Source of the DNA: Blastococcus saxobsidens
GTDB lineage: Bacteria; Actinomycetota; Actinomycetes; Mycobacteriales; Geodermatophilaceae
Direction of reading: 5' to 3'
Assembly (NCBI RefSeq): GCF_002938435.1
Contig: NZ_POQT01000009.1
Span: forward strand, 1 to 64,000
Length of the DNA stretch: 64,000 nucleotides
The notes under the pieces were generated by a model that worked only from the letters and a program-made list of their open reading frames with translations, had not been told where the DNA came from and ran no database searches. Below, piece by piece: positions 1 to 8,551 of this stretch. Numbering within the stretch: position 1 is the stretch's first letter; each line of letters opens with the position of its first letter. Position numbers and translations under genes: made by a program.

Positions 1-1803
1 TTCGGCGGGCTGCTCGCCGGCCTCGTGCGTGCGCTGGCCGGTCGCACCGCGGTCCGGTTGCCGGAGCGGGTCACGATCGCCGGCCAGGCCGTCATCGGTG
101 TGGCGATCGGTGCCGTGGTGGGGGTGGCCATCGCGGTCGCCGCCGTGCCCGAAGGGCTGCCGCTGGTCGCCACCGTCGCCCAGCAGGCCGCCGCCCGCCG
201 GCTGTCCAACCGCGGCGCGGTCGTGCGCAGCGCCCGGGTGCTGGAGGCGCTCGGCCGGGTCGACACCGTCTGCTTCGACAAGACCGGCACGCTCACGGAG
301 AACCGGCTGCGGGTCGCCCGGCTCCTCCCCGACGGCGACACCGGCGACGACGAGCTGCTCCGCCTCGCCGCCGCGGGCATGGGCAACGGTGACGACGGCG
401 CGCACGAGACCGACCGCGCCGTCCTCGACGCGGCCGGCGACGCCTGGGACGGCCCGCCGGACGCGAGCCTGGCGTTCGCCGCCGGCCGCGGCTTCTCCGT
501 CGCCGTCCGCGACGGCCGCCTCGTGGTCAAGGGCGCGCCCGAGGTGGTGCTCCGCCGCTGCGCCGCAGCGCCCGACGTCGGTGACCGGGTCCGCGAGCTG
601 GCCGGCACCGGGCTGCGGGTGCTCGCCGTCGCCGACCGCGGGATCGACGGCGTGCCCGAGGACCTCGACGAGGCGGCCGCCGACCTCACCTTCCGCGGGC
701 TGATCGGGCTGGCCGACACGCTGCGCGAATCGTCGGTGCGCGCCGTCGAGCAGCTGCGCGCGGCCGGCGTGCGGGTCGTCGTGGCCACCGGCGACCACCC
801 CGAGACGGCCGGCGCCATCGCCGCCGAGGCCGGCATCCCCGACGCCGACAAAGTCGTGACCGGCGCGGCGCTGGCCAAGGCCTCCGACGCCGAGCGGGCC
901 CGGATGGTCGCCGAGACCGCCGTCTTCGCCCGGCTCTCGCCCGAGCAGAAGGTGACCCTGGTGCAGGCGCTGCGCAAGGCCGGCGCGACGCTGGCGATGA
1001 CCGGCGACGGCGTCAACGACGCCGCGGCGATCCGGCTGGCCGACGTCGGCGTCGGCGTCGAGGGCGCCGAGTCGCCCGCCGCCCGCACCGCGGCCGACCT
1101 CGTGCTCACCGACCTCGACCTCACCCGCCTGGTCGACGCCATCGCCGAGGGCCGGGCCATGTGGGGCCGGGTCCGCGACGCGGTGTCCATCCTGGTCGGC
1201 GGCAACGCCGGCGAGGTGGCCTTCACCGTGCTCGGCACCGCGCTCGGCGGCCGCTCGCCGCTGGGCACCCGCCAGCTGCTGCTGGTCAACCTGCTCACCG
1301 ACATGTTCCCGGCGCTCGCCGTCGCCGTGGCCGCACCCCGGCACGTGCCGAACGATGACGACGAGGGGCCGCTGGCCGGGCACCCGCTGGCGGCGGTGCT
1401 GCGCGCCGGCCCGCACCGTGGCTTTTCCGACGCGGTCCGGCGCATGGTGCTGGTCCGGGGCGCGGCGACCACCGCCGGCGCCACCGGCGCGTGGGCGGTC
1501 GGCAAGGTGACCCCGGTCTTCCCCGGCCGCGCCGGCACCATGGGTCTGGCCGCGCTCATCGCCACCCAGCTGGCGCAGACCGCGTGGATGGGCCGGCGCA
1601 GCCCGCTGGTGCTGGCCACGGTCGCCGGCTCGCTCGTCGTCCTGGTCGCCATCGTGCAGACCCCGGGGCTGAGCCGGTTCTTCGGCTGCACGCCGCTGGA
1701 CCCGGTTTCCTGGTCGGTGGTGCTCGGTTCGGCCGCCGTCGGGGCCGCGGGCGCCGAGGTGGTGCCGGCCCTGGTCACCCGGTGGCGCGCGCACAGCCGT
1801 TGA
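1..1803 (+). CDS. Cation-transporting P-type ATPase, 3' part
   Basis: This is the C-terminal 600 residues of a P-type ATPase that pumps a cation across the cytoplasmic membrane using ATP; the gene enters the window already open, so its N-terminus is missing. Visible landmarks in order are the TM4 motif PEGLP, the phosphorylation motif DKTGTLTEN (Asp at codon 93 of the fragment), TGDHPETA and the hinge motif GDGVNDAAA. These are followed by C-terminal hydrophobic segments containing NLLTDMFPALAVAV. PEGLP is typical of P2-type (Ca/Mg/monovalent) pumps, not of heavy-metal P1B pumps, which carry CPC-like motifs. The sequence around the phosphorylation site resembles the very large mycobacterial CtpI-type pumps, but substrate and full length cannot be judged here. 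Confidence 0.93.
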   Translation, partial: FGGLLAGLVRALAGRTAVRLPERVTIAGQAVIGVAIGAVVGVAIAVAAVPEGLPLVATVAQQAAARRLSNRGAVVRSARVLEALGRVDTVCFDKTGTLTENRLRVARLLPDGDTGDDELLRLAAAGMGNGDDGAHETDRAVLDAAGDAWDGPPDASLAFAAGRGFSVAVRDGRLVVKGAPEVVLRRCAAAPDVGDRVRELAGTGLRVLAVADRGIDGVPEDLDEAAADLTFRGLIGLADTLRESSVRAVEQLRAAGVRVVVATGDHPETAGAIAAEAGIPDADKVVTGAALAKASDAERARMVAETAVFARLSPEQKVTLVQALRKAGATLAMTGDGVNDAAAIRLADVGVGVEGAESPAARTAADLVLTDLDLTRLVDAIAEGRAMWGRVRDAVSILVGGNAGEVAFTVLGTALGGRSPLGTRQLLLVNLLTDMFPALAVAVAAPRHVPNDDDEGPLAGHPLAAVLRAGPHRGFSDAVRRMVLVRGAATTAGATGAWAVGKVTPVFPGRAGTMGLAALIATQLAQTAWMGRRSPLVLATVAGSLVVLVAIVQTPGLSRFFGCTPLDPVSWSVVLGSAAVGAAGAEVVPALVTRWRAHSR

Positions 1804-1884
1804 CAGGCGTCGGGAGCCGAGCAGCATGGCCGTCGCGGGACGCCGCAGGGGCGCCACGCCAGGCCCTGAGGAAGGGAGGGCGTC

Positions 1885-2508
1885 ATGTACGCCCGCTCCA
1901 CGACGATCACCGCCGCCCCGGACCGCATCGACGCCGGCCTCGCCGCCGTCCGCGACGACGTCATGCCCGCCGTCCTCGACATGGACGGCTGCGTCGGGCT
2001 GTCCATGCTCTGCGACCGGGACTCCGGTCGCTGCATCGTCACCACCGCGTGGGCGAGCGAGGACGCGATGGCCGGGACCCGCGAGGGGGTGCGCCGGATG
2101 CGCGAGCAGGCGACCGAGCGGTTCGGTGCCCGCGAGCCCGAGGTGCGCGAGTGGGAGATCGCGGCGATGCACCGGCTGCACCCCGTGGGCGACGACGCCT
2201 GCGCCCGGGTCACCTGGTCCTGCGTCGACCCGGCCGCCATGGACCGCGTCCTCGAGGCCTTCCGCACCGACCTCATCCCGCGGATGGACGGCATGCCCGG
2301 CTTCTGCAGCCTCAGCCTGATGCTGGACCGGCAGACCGGCGACAACTCGCTCACCGCCGTCTACGCCGACCGCCGGGCTCTGGAGTCGTCCCGCCAGCGG
2401 GCCACCTACATCCGCGACGAGTTCCGCCGGGCGCTGCACATGTCGGCTACCGACGTGGCCGAGTTCGACGTCGTCCTGCACCACCTGCGCGTGCCCGAAC
2501 TGGTCTGA
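1885..2508 (+). CDS. Tandem ABM-like (dimeric alpha/beta barrel) protein, paralog 1
   Basis: A 207-residue protein built from two similar halves of about 100 residues, each resembling an antibiotic-biosynthesis-monooxygenase (ABM) or stress-responsive alpha/beta-barrel fold. The halves repeat the pattern of a barrel helix, then 'MPAVLDMDGCVGLSML' in the first and 'IPRMDGMPGFCSLSLML' in the second, then a strand with TTAWA or TAVYA. It begins MYARSTTI, preceded by a clear AAGGGAGGG ribosome site. Two paralogs lie at 19931 and 20684. No cofactor site is recognisable and the function is unknown. Members of this fold include monooxygenases, heme-degrading enzymes and small sensors, so a role in handling a small metabolite is only a guess. 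Confidence 0.85.
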   Translation: MYARSTTITAAPDRIDAGLAAVRDDVMPAVLDMDGCVGLSMLCDRDSGRCIVTTAWASEDAMAGTREGVRRMREQATERFGAREPEVREWEIAAMHRLHPVGDDACARVTWSCVDPAAMDRVLEAFRTDLIPRMDGMPGFCSLSLMLDRQTGDNSLTAVYADRRALESSRQRATYIRDEFRRALHMSATDVAEFDVVLHHLRVPELV

Positions 2509-2627
2509 CGCAGGTCGGCGGTCGCCGCAGGGAGAAGAGCTGACCTCCCTGCCGAGCGCGCCCCGACCGGGGCCCGGACACCCTCGCCTGACGCTTCCGG
2601 AGGTCTCGAGAACGACGGCGGACGACT

Positions 2628-2657
2628 GCTACACCTGTGCTACGGAAGCGCTACAGT
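2628..2657 (+). promoter_or_regulatory. Phased GCTAC repeats and -10 box of the toxin-antitoxin operon
   Basis: GCTAC occurs three times as direct repeats beginning at 2628, 2639 and 2650, exactly 11 bp apart. The last copy overlaps TACAGT (2652-2657), a TANNNT -10 hexamer lying 7 nt before the antitoxin ATG. The arrangement fits an autoregulatory operator on a leaderless promoter, as is usual for Phd/YefM antitoxins. Confidence 0.5.
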
Positions 2658-2664
2658 CGACGGC

Positions 2665-2919
2665 ATGAAGGTCGCCTCGCGGGAGTTGCGGAACGACACC
2701 GCCGGAGTGCTGCGGCGCGCCGCGGGGGGTGAGCGGGTCCAGATCACCGTGAACGGCGAGCCGGTGGCCGAGCTGGGGCCGTTGAGCCAGGACCGGCCGC
2801 ACTGGACGAGCAGCGCGCTCCTGGCCGAACGGCTCGACGACATCCAGGCCGATCCGGCCCTCGCCGAAGAGTTGCTGGCGCTCTCCGGCGGCACGGACGA
2901 GCTCCGGTCGCTCGAGTGA
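2665..2919 (+). CDS. Phd/YefM-family antitoxin
   Basis: An 84-residue protein starting MKVASRELRNDTAGVLRRAAGGERV, the typical N-terminal DNA-binding half of Phd/YefM antitoxins, followed by ITVNGEPVAEL. The C-terminal third is acidic and would wrap the toxin. Its last codon overlaps the toxin start (GTGA, 4 bp), so the two are translationally coupled. The ATG lies 7 nt after TACAGT and has no upstream ribosome site, which suggests a leaderless message. In this family the antitoxin alone or with its toxin represses the operon; the phased GCTAC repeats upstream are the likely target. Confidence 0.92.
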   Translation: MKVASRELRNDTAGVLRRAAGGERVQITVNGEPVAELGPLSQDRPHWTSSALLAERLDDIQADPALAEELLALSGGTDELRSLE

Positions 2920-3308
2920 GCCGCGGGCTGCTGGACACCAGCGTGTTCATCGCCCGCGAGGGCCGCCGCCTGGACAGCGCGCAGCTGCCCGAGCAGGTCG
3001 CCGTCTCGGTGATCACCTACGCGGAGCTGCGCGCCGGGGTCCTCGCCGCCACCGACCTGTCCGTGCGCTCGCGCCGGCTGAGCACCCTGCAGGCCGTGGC
3101 CGAGCTGAACCCGCTGCCGATCGACGCCTCCGTCGCCGACGCATGGGCAGAGCTACGGCTGCGGATCGCCCAGGCGGGCCGGCGGATGAACGTGAACGAC
3201 ACGTGGATCGCGGCCACCGCGCTGGCGCACGACGTCCCGGTCGTCAGCCAGGATGCCGACTTCGACGTCCTCGCCGGGATGACTCCGCTCCGCGTCGTCC
3301 GGGTCTGA
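2916..3308 (+). CDS. vapC: VapC-type PIN-domain toxin
   Basis: A 130-residue PIN-domain ribonuclease toxin. The acidic metal-binding residues are visible: LLDTSVFIA near the N-terminus (Asp7), ITYAELRAG (Glu), the NDTWIAATAL motif (Asp), and the terminal SQDADFDVL (Asp). VapC toxins cut tRNA or rRNA when the antitoxin is lost. It starts with GTG overlapping the antitoxin stop. Length and residue spacing are normal, so it should be active. The downstream helicase gene is convergent, 28 bp away. Confidence 0.93.
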   Translation: MSRGLLDTSVFIAREGRRLDSAQLPEQVAVSVITYAELRAGVLAATDLSVRSRRLSTLQAVAELNPLPIDASVADAWAELRLRIAQAGRRMNVNDTWIAATALAHDVPVVSQDADFDVLAGMTPLRVVRV

Positions 3309-3336
3309 CGACACCCGGGCGGGGCCACCGGCCAGG

Positions 3337-6300
3337 TCAGCTGAACAAGCCGCGGATGTCCTCGGCCGTCAGCGTTCCCGACAGGGCGCCGGCGTCGTCG
3401 TCGAGCACCCGGGCGAACAGGTCGCGCTTGCGTTCCTGGAGTGCCACGACCTTCTGCTCGATGGTGTCCGCGGCCACCAGCCGGTAGACCATCACCGCCT
3501 TGTCCTGGCCGATCCGGTGCGTGCGGTCGACCGCCTGCGCCTCGGCCGCCGGGTTCCACCACGGGTCGAGCACGTACACGTAGTCGGCCTCGGTCAGGTT
3601 CAACCCGAACCCGCCGGCCTTGAGGCTGATCAGGAACACCGGGGCACCGCCGTCGCGGAACCCGTCGATCACCCGCTCGCGATCCCGCGTGCTCCCGTCG
3701 AGGTAGGCGTAGGGCAGCCCGGCGGCATCCAGCCGCGCGCGCACCGTGCCCAGGAATCCGGTGAACGAGCTGAACACCAGCGCGCGGTGCCCCTCGGCGA
3801 CCACCTCCTGCAGGTGCTCGAGGAACGCGTCGGCCTTGCTCGAGGTGATCCCGGCGTGCTCGCCGTCCACCAGAGCCGGGTCCAGCGCCAGCTGCCGCAG
3901 GAGGGTCAGCGACCGGAAGATCGTGAACCGGTTGCGGTCCAGGTCGTCGACCAGACCGAGGATCTTGCGGCGCTCCCGCTGCAGATGCGTGTCGTAGACC
4001 TTGCGGTGCCTGGGGTTGAGCACCACCTCGAGCACCTGCTCCTGCTTGGGCGGGAGCTCGGCGGCGACCTGCTCCTTGGTGCGGCGGCGCATCAGCGGCC
4101 GGATCCGCCGGCGCAGCGCGTCCAGCCGCTCCGGATCGTGGCCGCGCTCGACCGGCGTCCGGTAGTGCTCGGTGAACCGTTGCGGGCTCGGGAACAGCCC
4201 CGGCGCCACGATGGAGAGCATCGACCACAGGTCCATCAGGTTGTTCTCCACCGGCGTACCGGTGATCGCGAGCTTGAACCGGGCCGGCAGCCGCCGCGCG
4301 GCCGCGTACGTCTTCGCCTGGTGGTTCTTCACGAACTGCGCCTCGTCGAGCACCAACCCGCTCCACGGCAGCGCCCGGTAGTCCTCCTCCCCGAGCCGCA
4401 GCAGGGTGTAGGAGGTGATCACCAGGTCGGCGCCCTCGACGACATCGGTCAGGGGCGTGCCGAGCTTGCGACCGGTGGCGGTGACGGTCCGGACGGCGAG
4501 GCCCGGCGCGAACCGCTCGGCCTCCCGCGCCCAGTTCGACACCACGCTGGCCGGGGCGACCACGAGGACTGGCGCGGTGAGGTCACCGGCCTCCTTCGCG
4601 CGGCAGATCAGCGCCAGGGTCTGCAGGGTCTTGCCCAGCCCCATGTCGTCGGCCAGCACGCCCCCGAGTCCGGCGTCCCACAGCACCGACAGCCACTGGT
4701 AGCCCTCGAGCTGGTAAGGCCGCAGCTGCGCGGCCAGCCCGGCGGGCGCCGGCGGCGGAGCGACGTCGTCCACCTCCAGCAGCGCCTGCACGTCACGCGC
4801 CCACCGCTCGCTCTGCTCGGCGACCACGCCCAGCTCGACGAGCTCGTCCCAGAGGCCGGCCTGGTAGCGGCTGATCCGCAGGCCCGGCCGGTCGCCGTCC
4901 TGCAGCGCCCTGGCCTCCTCGATCAGCCGGCGCAGCTGGTCGAACTCCGGACGGCGGATGTCGAACCACGTGCCGCTGTCCAGCAGCAGGTGTTCCTCGC
5001 CCGCCGCCAGCGCTCTGAACAGCAGCGCGAACGGGATGTCCTCGCCGTCCACGGTGACCGTGACACCCAGGTCGAACCAGTCCTGGTCCCCGCTCTCGGT
5101 GGCCGACACCCGCACGACCGGTGCGGCCTCGGCCAGCCGGTAGTCCGGCGGCTCCCCCGTCACCTCGATGTGGACCCCGGCCTCGGCGAGCCGGGGCAGC
5201 AGCTCGGTGACGAGGACCACGGTGTCCAGCCCGGACACCTCGGCGGTGGGGATCGGCCGCGGGTCCGGGCCGACGTGCCACACCCTCAGCAGCCGCTCCG
5301 GCGGAGCGGGCAGGGCACGCAGCAACCGCTGCTCCTCGCCCGCGTCGCGCCCCGGATCCGCCGCAGCGGCGGCGTCGCGCGCCAGCGGCACCCGGCGGAC
5401 GTCCTCCCCCGTGTGGTACAGCACCGACCAGTCCAGGCGCGCCCGGTGGCCGCTGGAATGGGTGACGTCCAGCCGCAGCTGCGGGGGCAGCACCTCCGGC
5501 AGCTCCACCGATCCGTCGGACGACCGCACCGGCAGGGCACGGCGCAGGGCCGGGTAGAAGCCGGTCAGGAAGCGGGCCCGGTCGGCCGCGGGGATCCGCA
5601 GCGAGCCGAGGGCGACCAGCTTCTCGACCCGCCGGGGAACCCGCTGCAGCGGCACCAGCACCAGCCCCGCCCCGGCGCCGAAGCCCGGCGGGAGGTCTTC
5701 CGTGCCGGGGACGACCGCGACGCCGTGCGGAGGGCTCCCGAGCAGCCGGACGGAGCCGGCCGGCACGCGGACGTCGGCGTCCAGATCGACCACGGCCTGC
5801 ACCCGGAGACCGCCGTCGCCGTCCTGGCGCACGTCCACGGTGAGCGCGCCCGGGAGCTCGGCGACCTGCACCGGCGCGCCCCCGGTGGTCAGCAGCGGCA
5901 CGCCGTCGTCCGTGGCCTGCCGCAGGGCCGGCCACAGCGCGGGGCCGAAGTCCTGCAGGAGCACGGGCACGTCACCGGAGCGGTAGTGGTAACCGGGCGC
6001 GTCGGCGCCGGCCGCATGCGCCCGGTGGAGCCCGAGCAGCGCGGCGGCGTGCGCGGCATCGCGCTGCCCGGAGTAGTCGTACTCCAGGTTCCGCCACGAC
6101 ACCCCGCTGCGCACCCACCGCCCCTTCGCGCCCGGCACCACCGGACGCAGCCGCACCGACACCTCGGACGCCGCCCCGCGGCCCACCCTCTCGACGTCGA
6201 ACTGCAGCCCGACCGGCGTCCCCCGACGGCCCTCGGGTAGCGCGGCGGCGGGCAGCACGTCGGCCAGCGCGAGCTCCCACTGCGGCTCGGGAGGACCGGC

Positions 6301-6618
6301 GGGAGGAGCCGCGGTCGGCGCCGCGAGGGCCTGCCGGGCCGCGACCAGCAGTGCGGCGGCGTGCTTGCAGTCCTCGCCGACCGGGCAGCTGCACTCGCCC
6401 CACCACCGGGCGTCGCCGCGGTCGAACACCGCCACGGTCTGGTAGACGCGCCGCTGGCTGCCGACCACCACGGCGCCGAGCTCGCCGGACGAGCGCGCGT
6501 AGGAGATCTCCGAGACCCGGCCCTCCCGCGCGTACGCGGCGCCGCGCCGCCACGCCTCGTCCCCGACCGACCGCCGGATGACGGCGTCGGAGAGCATCGG
6601 CATCAGCTGCTGGAGCAC
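3337..6618 (-). CDS. SWIM zinc finger SNF2-family DNA helicase/translocase
   Basis: A 1093-residue protein. An N-terminal SWIM zinc finger (ECSCPVGEDCKH, CxC...CxH, about residue 70) is followed by a long linker and a complete SNF2 ATPase. Its motifs are ADDMGLGKTLQT (Walker A), LDEAQFVKNH (DEAQ-type box II), TGTPVENNLMDLWS, and the C-terminal helicase motifs SLKAGGFGLNL and AVDRTHRIGQ. Such proteins translocate on double-stranded DNA and remodel protein-DNA complexes; the bacterial role is not settled. The GTG at 6618 lies 6 nt after a TAGCCT hexamer, consistent with a leaderless start; an ATG five codons inside is the alternative. It is convergent with vapC. Confidence 0.95.
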   Translation of the reverse strand: MLQQLMPMLSDAVIRRSVGDEAWRRGAAYAREGRVSEISYARSSGELGAVVVGSQRRVYQTVAVFDRGDARWWGECSCPVGEDCKHAAALLVAARQALAAPTAAPPAGPPEPQWELALADVLPAAALPEGRRGTPVGLQFDVERVGRGAASEVSVRLRPVVPGAKGRWVRSGVSWRNLEYDYSGQRDAAHAAALLGLHRAHAAGADAPGYHYRSGDVPVLLQDFGPALWPALRQATDDGVPLLTTGGAPVQVAELPGALTVDVRQDGDGGLRVQAVVDLDADVRVPAGSVRLLGSPPHGVAVVPGTEDLPPGFGAGAGLVLVPLQRVPRRVEKLVALGSLRIPAADRARFLTGFYPALRRALPVRSSDGSVELPEVLPPQLRLDVTHSSGHRARLDWSVLYHTGEDVRRVPLARDAAAAADPGRDAGEEQRLLRALPAPPERLLRVWHVGPDPRPIPTAEVSGLDTVVLVTELLPRLAEAGVHIEVTGEPPDYRLAEAAPVVRVSATESGDQDWFDLGVTVTVDGEDIPFALLFRALAAGEEHLLLDSGTWFDIRRPEFDQLRRLIEEARALQDGDRPGLRISRYQAGLWDELVELGVVAEQSERWARDVQALLEVDDVAPPPAPAGLAAQLRPYQLEGYQWLSVLWDAGLGGVLADDMGLGKTLQTLALICRAKEAGDLTAPVLVVAPASVVSNWAREAERFAPGLAVRTVTATGRKLGTPLTDVVEGADLVITSYTLLRLGEEDYRALPWSGLVLDEAQFVKNHQAKTYAAARRLPARFKLAITGTPVENNLMDLWSMLSIVAPGLFPSPQRFTEHYRTPVERGHDPERLDALRRRIRPLMRRRTKEQVAAELPPKQEQVLEVVLNPRHRKVYDTHLQRERRKILGLVDDLDRNRFTIFRSLTLLRQLALDPALVDGEHAGITSSKADAFLEHLQEVVAEGHRALVFSSFTGFLGTVRARLDAAGLPYAYLDGSTRDRERVIDGFRDGGAPVFLISLKAGGFGLNLTEADYVYVLDPWWNPAAEAQAVDRTHRIGQDKAVMVYRLVAADTIEQKVVALQERKRDLFARVLDDDAGALSGTLTAEDIRGLFS

Positions 6619-6702
6619 CGCCCGAGGCTAGCTCCGCCGATCCCCGCGAGGCCCCGGTCGTCCACACCGCGGCGATCCGTCCACAGGGCGCCCGGCGGGG
6701 GT

Positions 6703-7236
6703 TCAGACCCCGAGGTGCGCCAGCGCCTGCAGCAGCAGCATGCTCTGGCCGTTCTCGAACTCGGCGAGCACCCCGGGGTCGCGCGCCTCGAGCGGGGAGA
6801 ACCAGGTCAGCTCCAGCGCGTCCTGCTGCGGCTCGCAGTCACCCTCCACGGGCACGACGAAGGCCAGCGACACCGCGTGCTGCCGTGGGTCGTGGAACGG
6901 CGTCACCCCCGGCGTCGGGAAGTACTCGGCCACGGTGAACGGCTGCGGCGCCGGCGGCACCCGCGGCAGCGCCAGCGGCCCGAGGTCCTTCTCCATGTGC
7001 CGTAGCAGCGCCGCCCGGATGCGCTCGTGGTACTGCACCCGTCCCGACACCAGCGCCCGCTTGATCTGCCCGTCCGCGCCGGCCCGCAGCAGCAGCCCGA
7101 TGGCGACCACCTGGCCGTGCTCGTCCACCCGCACCGGCACGACGTCGACGTACACGATGGGCAGCCGCTCGCGCGCGGCGTCCATCTCCTCGCGGGAGAG
7201 GAAGCCGCCACCGGTCTGCGTCGAGAGCTCGGTCAT
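6703..7236 (-). CDS. Nudix-like protein (DUF4916 type)
   Basis: A 177-residue protein resembling the actinobacterial DUF4916/Nudix-related family. It has an early strand VYVDVVPVRVDEHGQVVAIGLLLR, then a long middle and ELTWFSPLEA near the C-terminus, as in Nudix folds. A canonical Nudix box (GX5EX7REUXEEXGU) is not visible; the corresponding region reads ALVSGRVQYHERIRAALLRHMEKDLG, so hydrolase activity on nucleoside diphosphates is uncertain. The start is taken at ATG 7236; a GTG two codons upstream (7242) is possible. The gene is divergent from the HTH gene at 7373. Confidence 0.75.
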   Translation of the reverse strand: MTELSTQTGGGFLSREEMDAARERLPIVYVDVVPVRVDEHGQVVAIGLLLRAGADGQIKRALVSGRVQYHERIRAALLRHMEKDLGPLALPRVPPAPQPFTVAEYFPTPGVTPFHDPRQHAVSLAFVVPVEGDCEPQQDALELTWFSPLEARDPGVLAEFENGQSMLLLQALAHLGV

Positions 7237-7349
7237 GAGCACTGTCTAACCGATGCAGCCGGCCCCGCGCCTGATCGGGTGGTCCGGCGAGTTGCCCGAG
7301 CGAGGGGAACCGAGGGAAGAACGGACCAGCGCTGCGCTTGATGGACGGT

Positions 7350-7363
7350 GTCGTCCGGACGAC
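7350..7363. promoter_or_regulatory. Perfect 14-bp palindrome before the HTH gene
   Basis: GTCGTCCGGACGAC is a perfect palindrome ending 9 bp before the ATG of the helix-turn-helix gene at 7373. Its position suits autorepression by that protein. A palindrome of this GC content can also occur by chance in this genome. Confidence 0.35.
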
Positions 7364-7372
7364 GCTATCCGT

Positions 7373-8041
7373 ATGCCCCTGCTGACGACGCAGCAGGCCG
7401 CCGAGCGGATCGGCGTCTCCGTCCGGCACGTGCAGCGGCTCGTCGCGGGAGGCGGCCTGGACGCGATCGGCACCGACCGGATCGATGCCGACTCCGTCGC
7501 CCAATGGCTGGCACAGCGACAGGGACGCCGGCTGCGCGCCTGGGAGGCGCCGACCGCATGGGCCGCGGTCGCGCTCTTGGAGGACGAGCCGGCGCCGTGG
7601 CTGGGGCAGGCACAACGATCCCGGCTGCGGTCAGCGCTCGCAGGAACCACCGCCGCGGAGCTGACCGGTCGCACCCGCAACCGCGCCGAGGTGCAGCGCT
7701 TCCACGCGCACCCGCGAGCCCTCGGCCACCTGACCCGGGACGTCGTCGAGTCGGGCGCGAACCGCGGCATCGGCGGGCTCGCGGCCGCCTCCGACCGGCT
7801 CGACGGCTACATCGCCGCATCCGGCGTACGCCGCGTGGTCCAGCGCTACGAGCTCGATCCCGATCCGGCCGGGAACCTGACCCTGCGGACGACGGACATG
7901 CCGCTGGACGTCGTCGCCGAGCTCGTCGACGGGCGCCGGCACGTGCTGGCCGGACTCGACCTCGCCGGCTCCACCGACACCCGCGAGCGGTCGGCGGGAC
8001 ACCGCCTCCTCGACCGCGCACTGGCGGCGCTCAAGAGCTGA
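7373..8041 (+). CDS. Helix-turn-helix (excisionase-like) protein of unknown function
   Basis: A 222-residue protein. Residues 1-50 form an excisionase/MerR-like DNA-binding domain (LLTTQQAAERIGVSVRHVQRL, then an 'IDADSVAQWLAQRQGRR' wing). The remaining 170 residues look globular and carry motifs such as RAEVQRFHAHPRALGHL and a terminal ERSAGHRLLDRALAAL. The architecture recalls actinobacterial proteins in which an HTH is joined to a domain of unknown role, sometimes compared with AbiEi-type antitoxins, but no toxin partner lies next to it. The ATG at 7373 is preferred because it begins the HTH; the frame is open upstream to 7253. Confidence 0.75.
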   Translation: MPLLTTQQAAERIGVSVRHVQRLVAGGGLDAIGTDRIDADSVAQWLAQRQGRRLRAWEAPTAWAAVALLEDEPAPWLGQAQRSRLRSALAGTTAAELTGRTRNRAEVQRFHAHPRALGHLTRDVVESGANRGIGGLAAASDRLDGYIAASGVRRVVQRYELDPDPAGNLTLRTTDMPLDVVAELVDGRRHVLAGLDLAGSTDTRERSAGHRLLDRALAALKS

Positions 8042-8055
8042 CCCCCTGGGACGAC

Positions 8056-8092
8056 GCGAGCCCCGCACCTGCTCGGCAGGTACGGGGCTCGC
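8056..8092. terminator. Bidirectional terminator hairpin
   Basis: GCGAGCCCCG (8056-8065) pairs with CGGGGCTCGC (8083-8092), extended inside by ACCTG/CAGGT around a 5-nt loop. It sits between convergent genes ending at 8041 and 8105 and can serve both. Confidence 0.75.
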
Positions 8093-8104
8093 GGAGAAGA
8101 GAGG

Positions 8105-8551
8105 TCAGTCGCCGGTGTAGGCGACGACGCCGAAGTGCTGCTCGCCCTGCTCGTCGGTCTGCACCAGCACGGTGTAGGCCTGGCCGCCGATGATCGCCGC
8201 GCAGGTGTCGCCCTCGCACTCGACCGTCGTCACCTCGGCGCCCTGCTCGGTCACCGACCGGGCGAAGGCGGCCTCGGTCTCGGCGTTGGCGTCGTCGATG
8301 CTGCCGCGCCAGAGGATCAGGCCGGCGATCGCGATGGCCGCGACGAGCACGGCCACCATCGCGGCGACCAGCAGCGCGGTGTTCCGCTTCGGCCGAGCCG
8401 GCTCACCCGCCGGCGAGGCCTCGGCCGGGTGGGCGGCCTCGGCCGGGTGGGTGGCCTCGGCCGGGTGGGTGGCCTCGGCCGGGTGGGCGGCCGGCTGCCC
8501 CGGGGCGACGCCGGTCGTCGGGTCGGGCTGATTGGTGCTGTCGGTGCTCAT
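8105..8551 (-). CDS. Single-pass membrane protein with Pro-Ala-rich repeat tail
   Basis: A 148-residue protein with a cytoplasmic N-terminus of about 55 residues rich in Pro, Ala, His and Glu, including four HPAEA(T/A/S) hexapeptide repeats. One transmembrane helix follows (NTALLVAAMVAVLVAAIAIAGLILW), then an outside domain of about 70 residues. The outer part has two cysteines (VECEGDTCAAIIGG) that could form a disulfide. The layout resembles actinobacterial DUF-type secreted-domain anchors, but no family was recognised. The N-terminal repeats are encoded by a nearly exact 18-bp tandem repeat. Confidence 0.75.
   Translation of the reverse strand: MSTDSTNQPDPTTGVAPGQPAAHPAEATHPAEATHPAEAAHPAEASPAGEPARPKRNTALLVAAMVAVLVAAIAIAGLILWRGSIDDANAETEAAFARSVTEQGAEVTTVECEGDTCAAIIGGQAYTVLVQTDEQGEQHFGVVAYTGD
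8418..8489. repeat. 18-bp tandem repeat, four copies, inside a coding gene
   Basis: Four consecutive 18-bp units beginning GCCTCGGCCGGGTGG and ending GCG or GTG. The unit is a multiple of three and encodes HPAEAX hexapeptides on the reverse strand, so copy number can vary without breaking the frame. Confidence 0.9.

Noticed and set aside
3517-6240. A 907-codon frame opposite the SNF2 gene
   Set aside because: Low-complexity Arg/Gln/His/Gly composition, no domain, and exactly mirrors the helicase codons.
8418-8489. CRISPR-like array
   Set aside because: Units are contiguous 18-bp in-frame repeats without spacers and encode hexapeptides.
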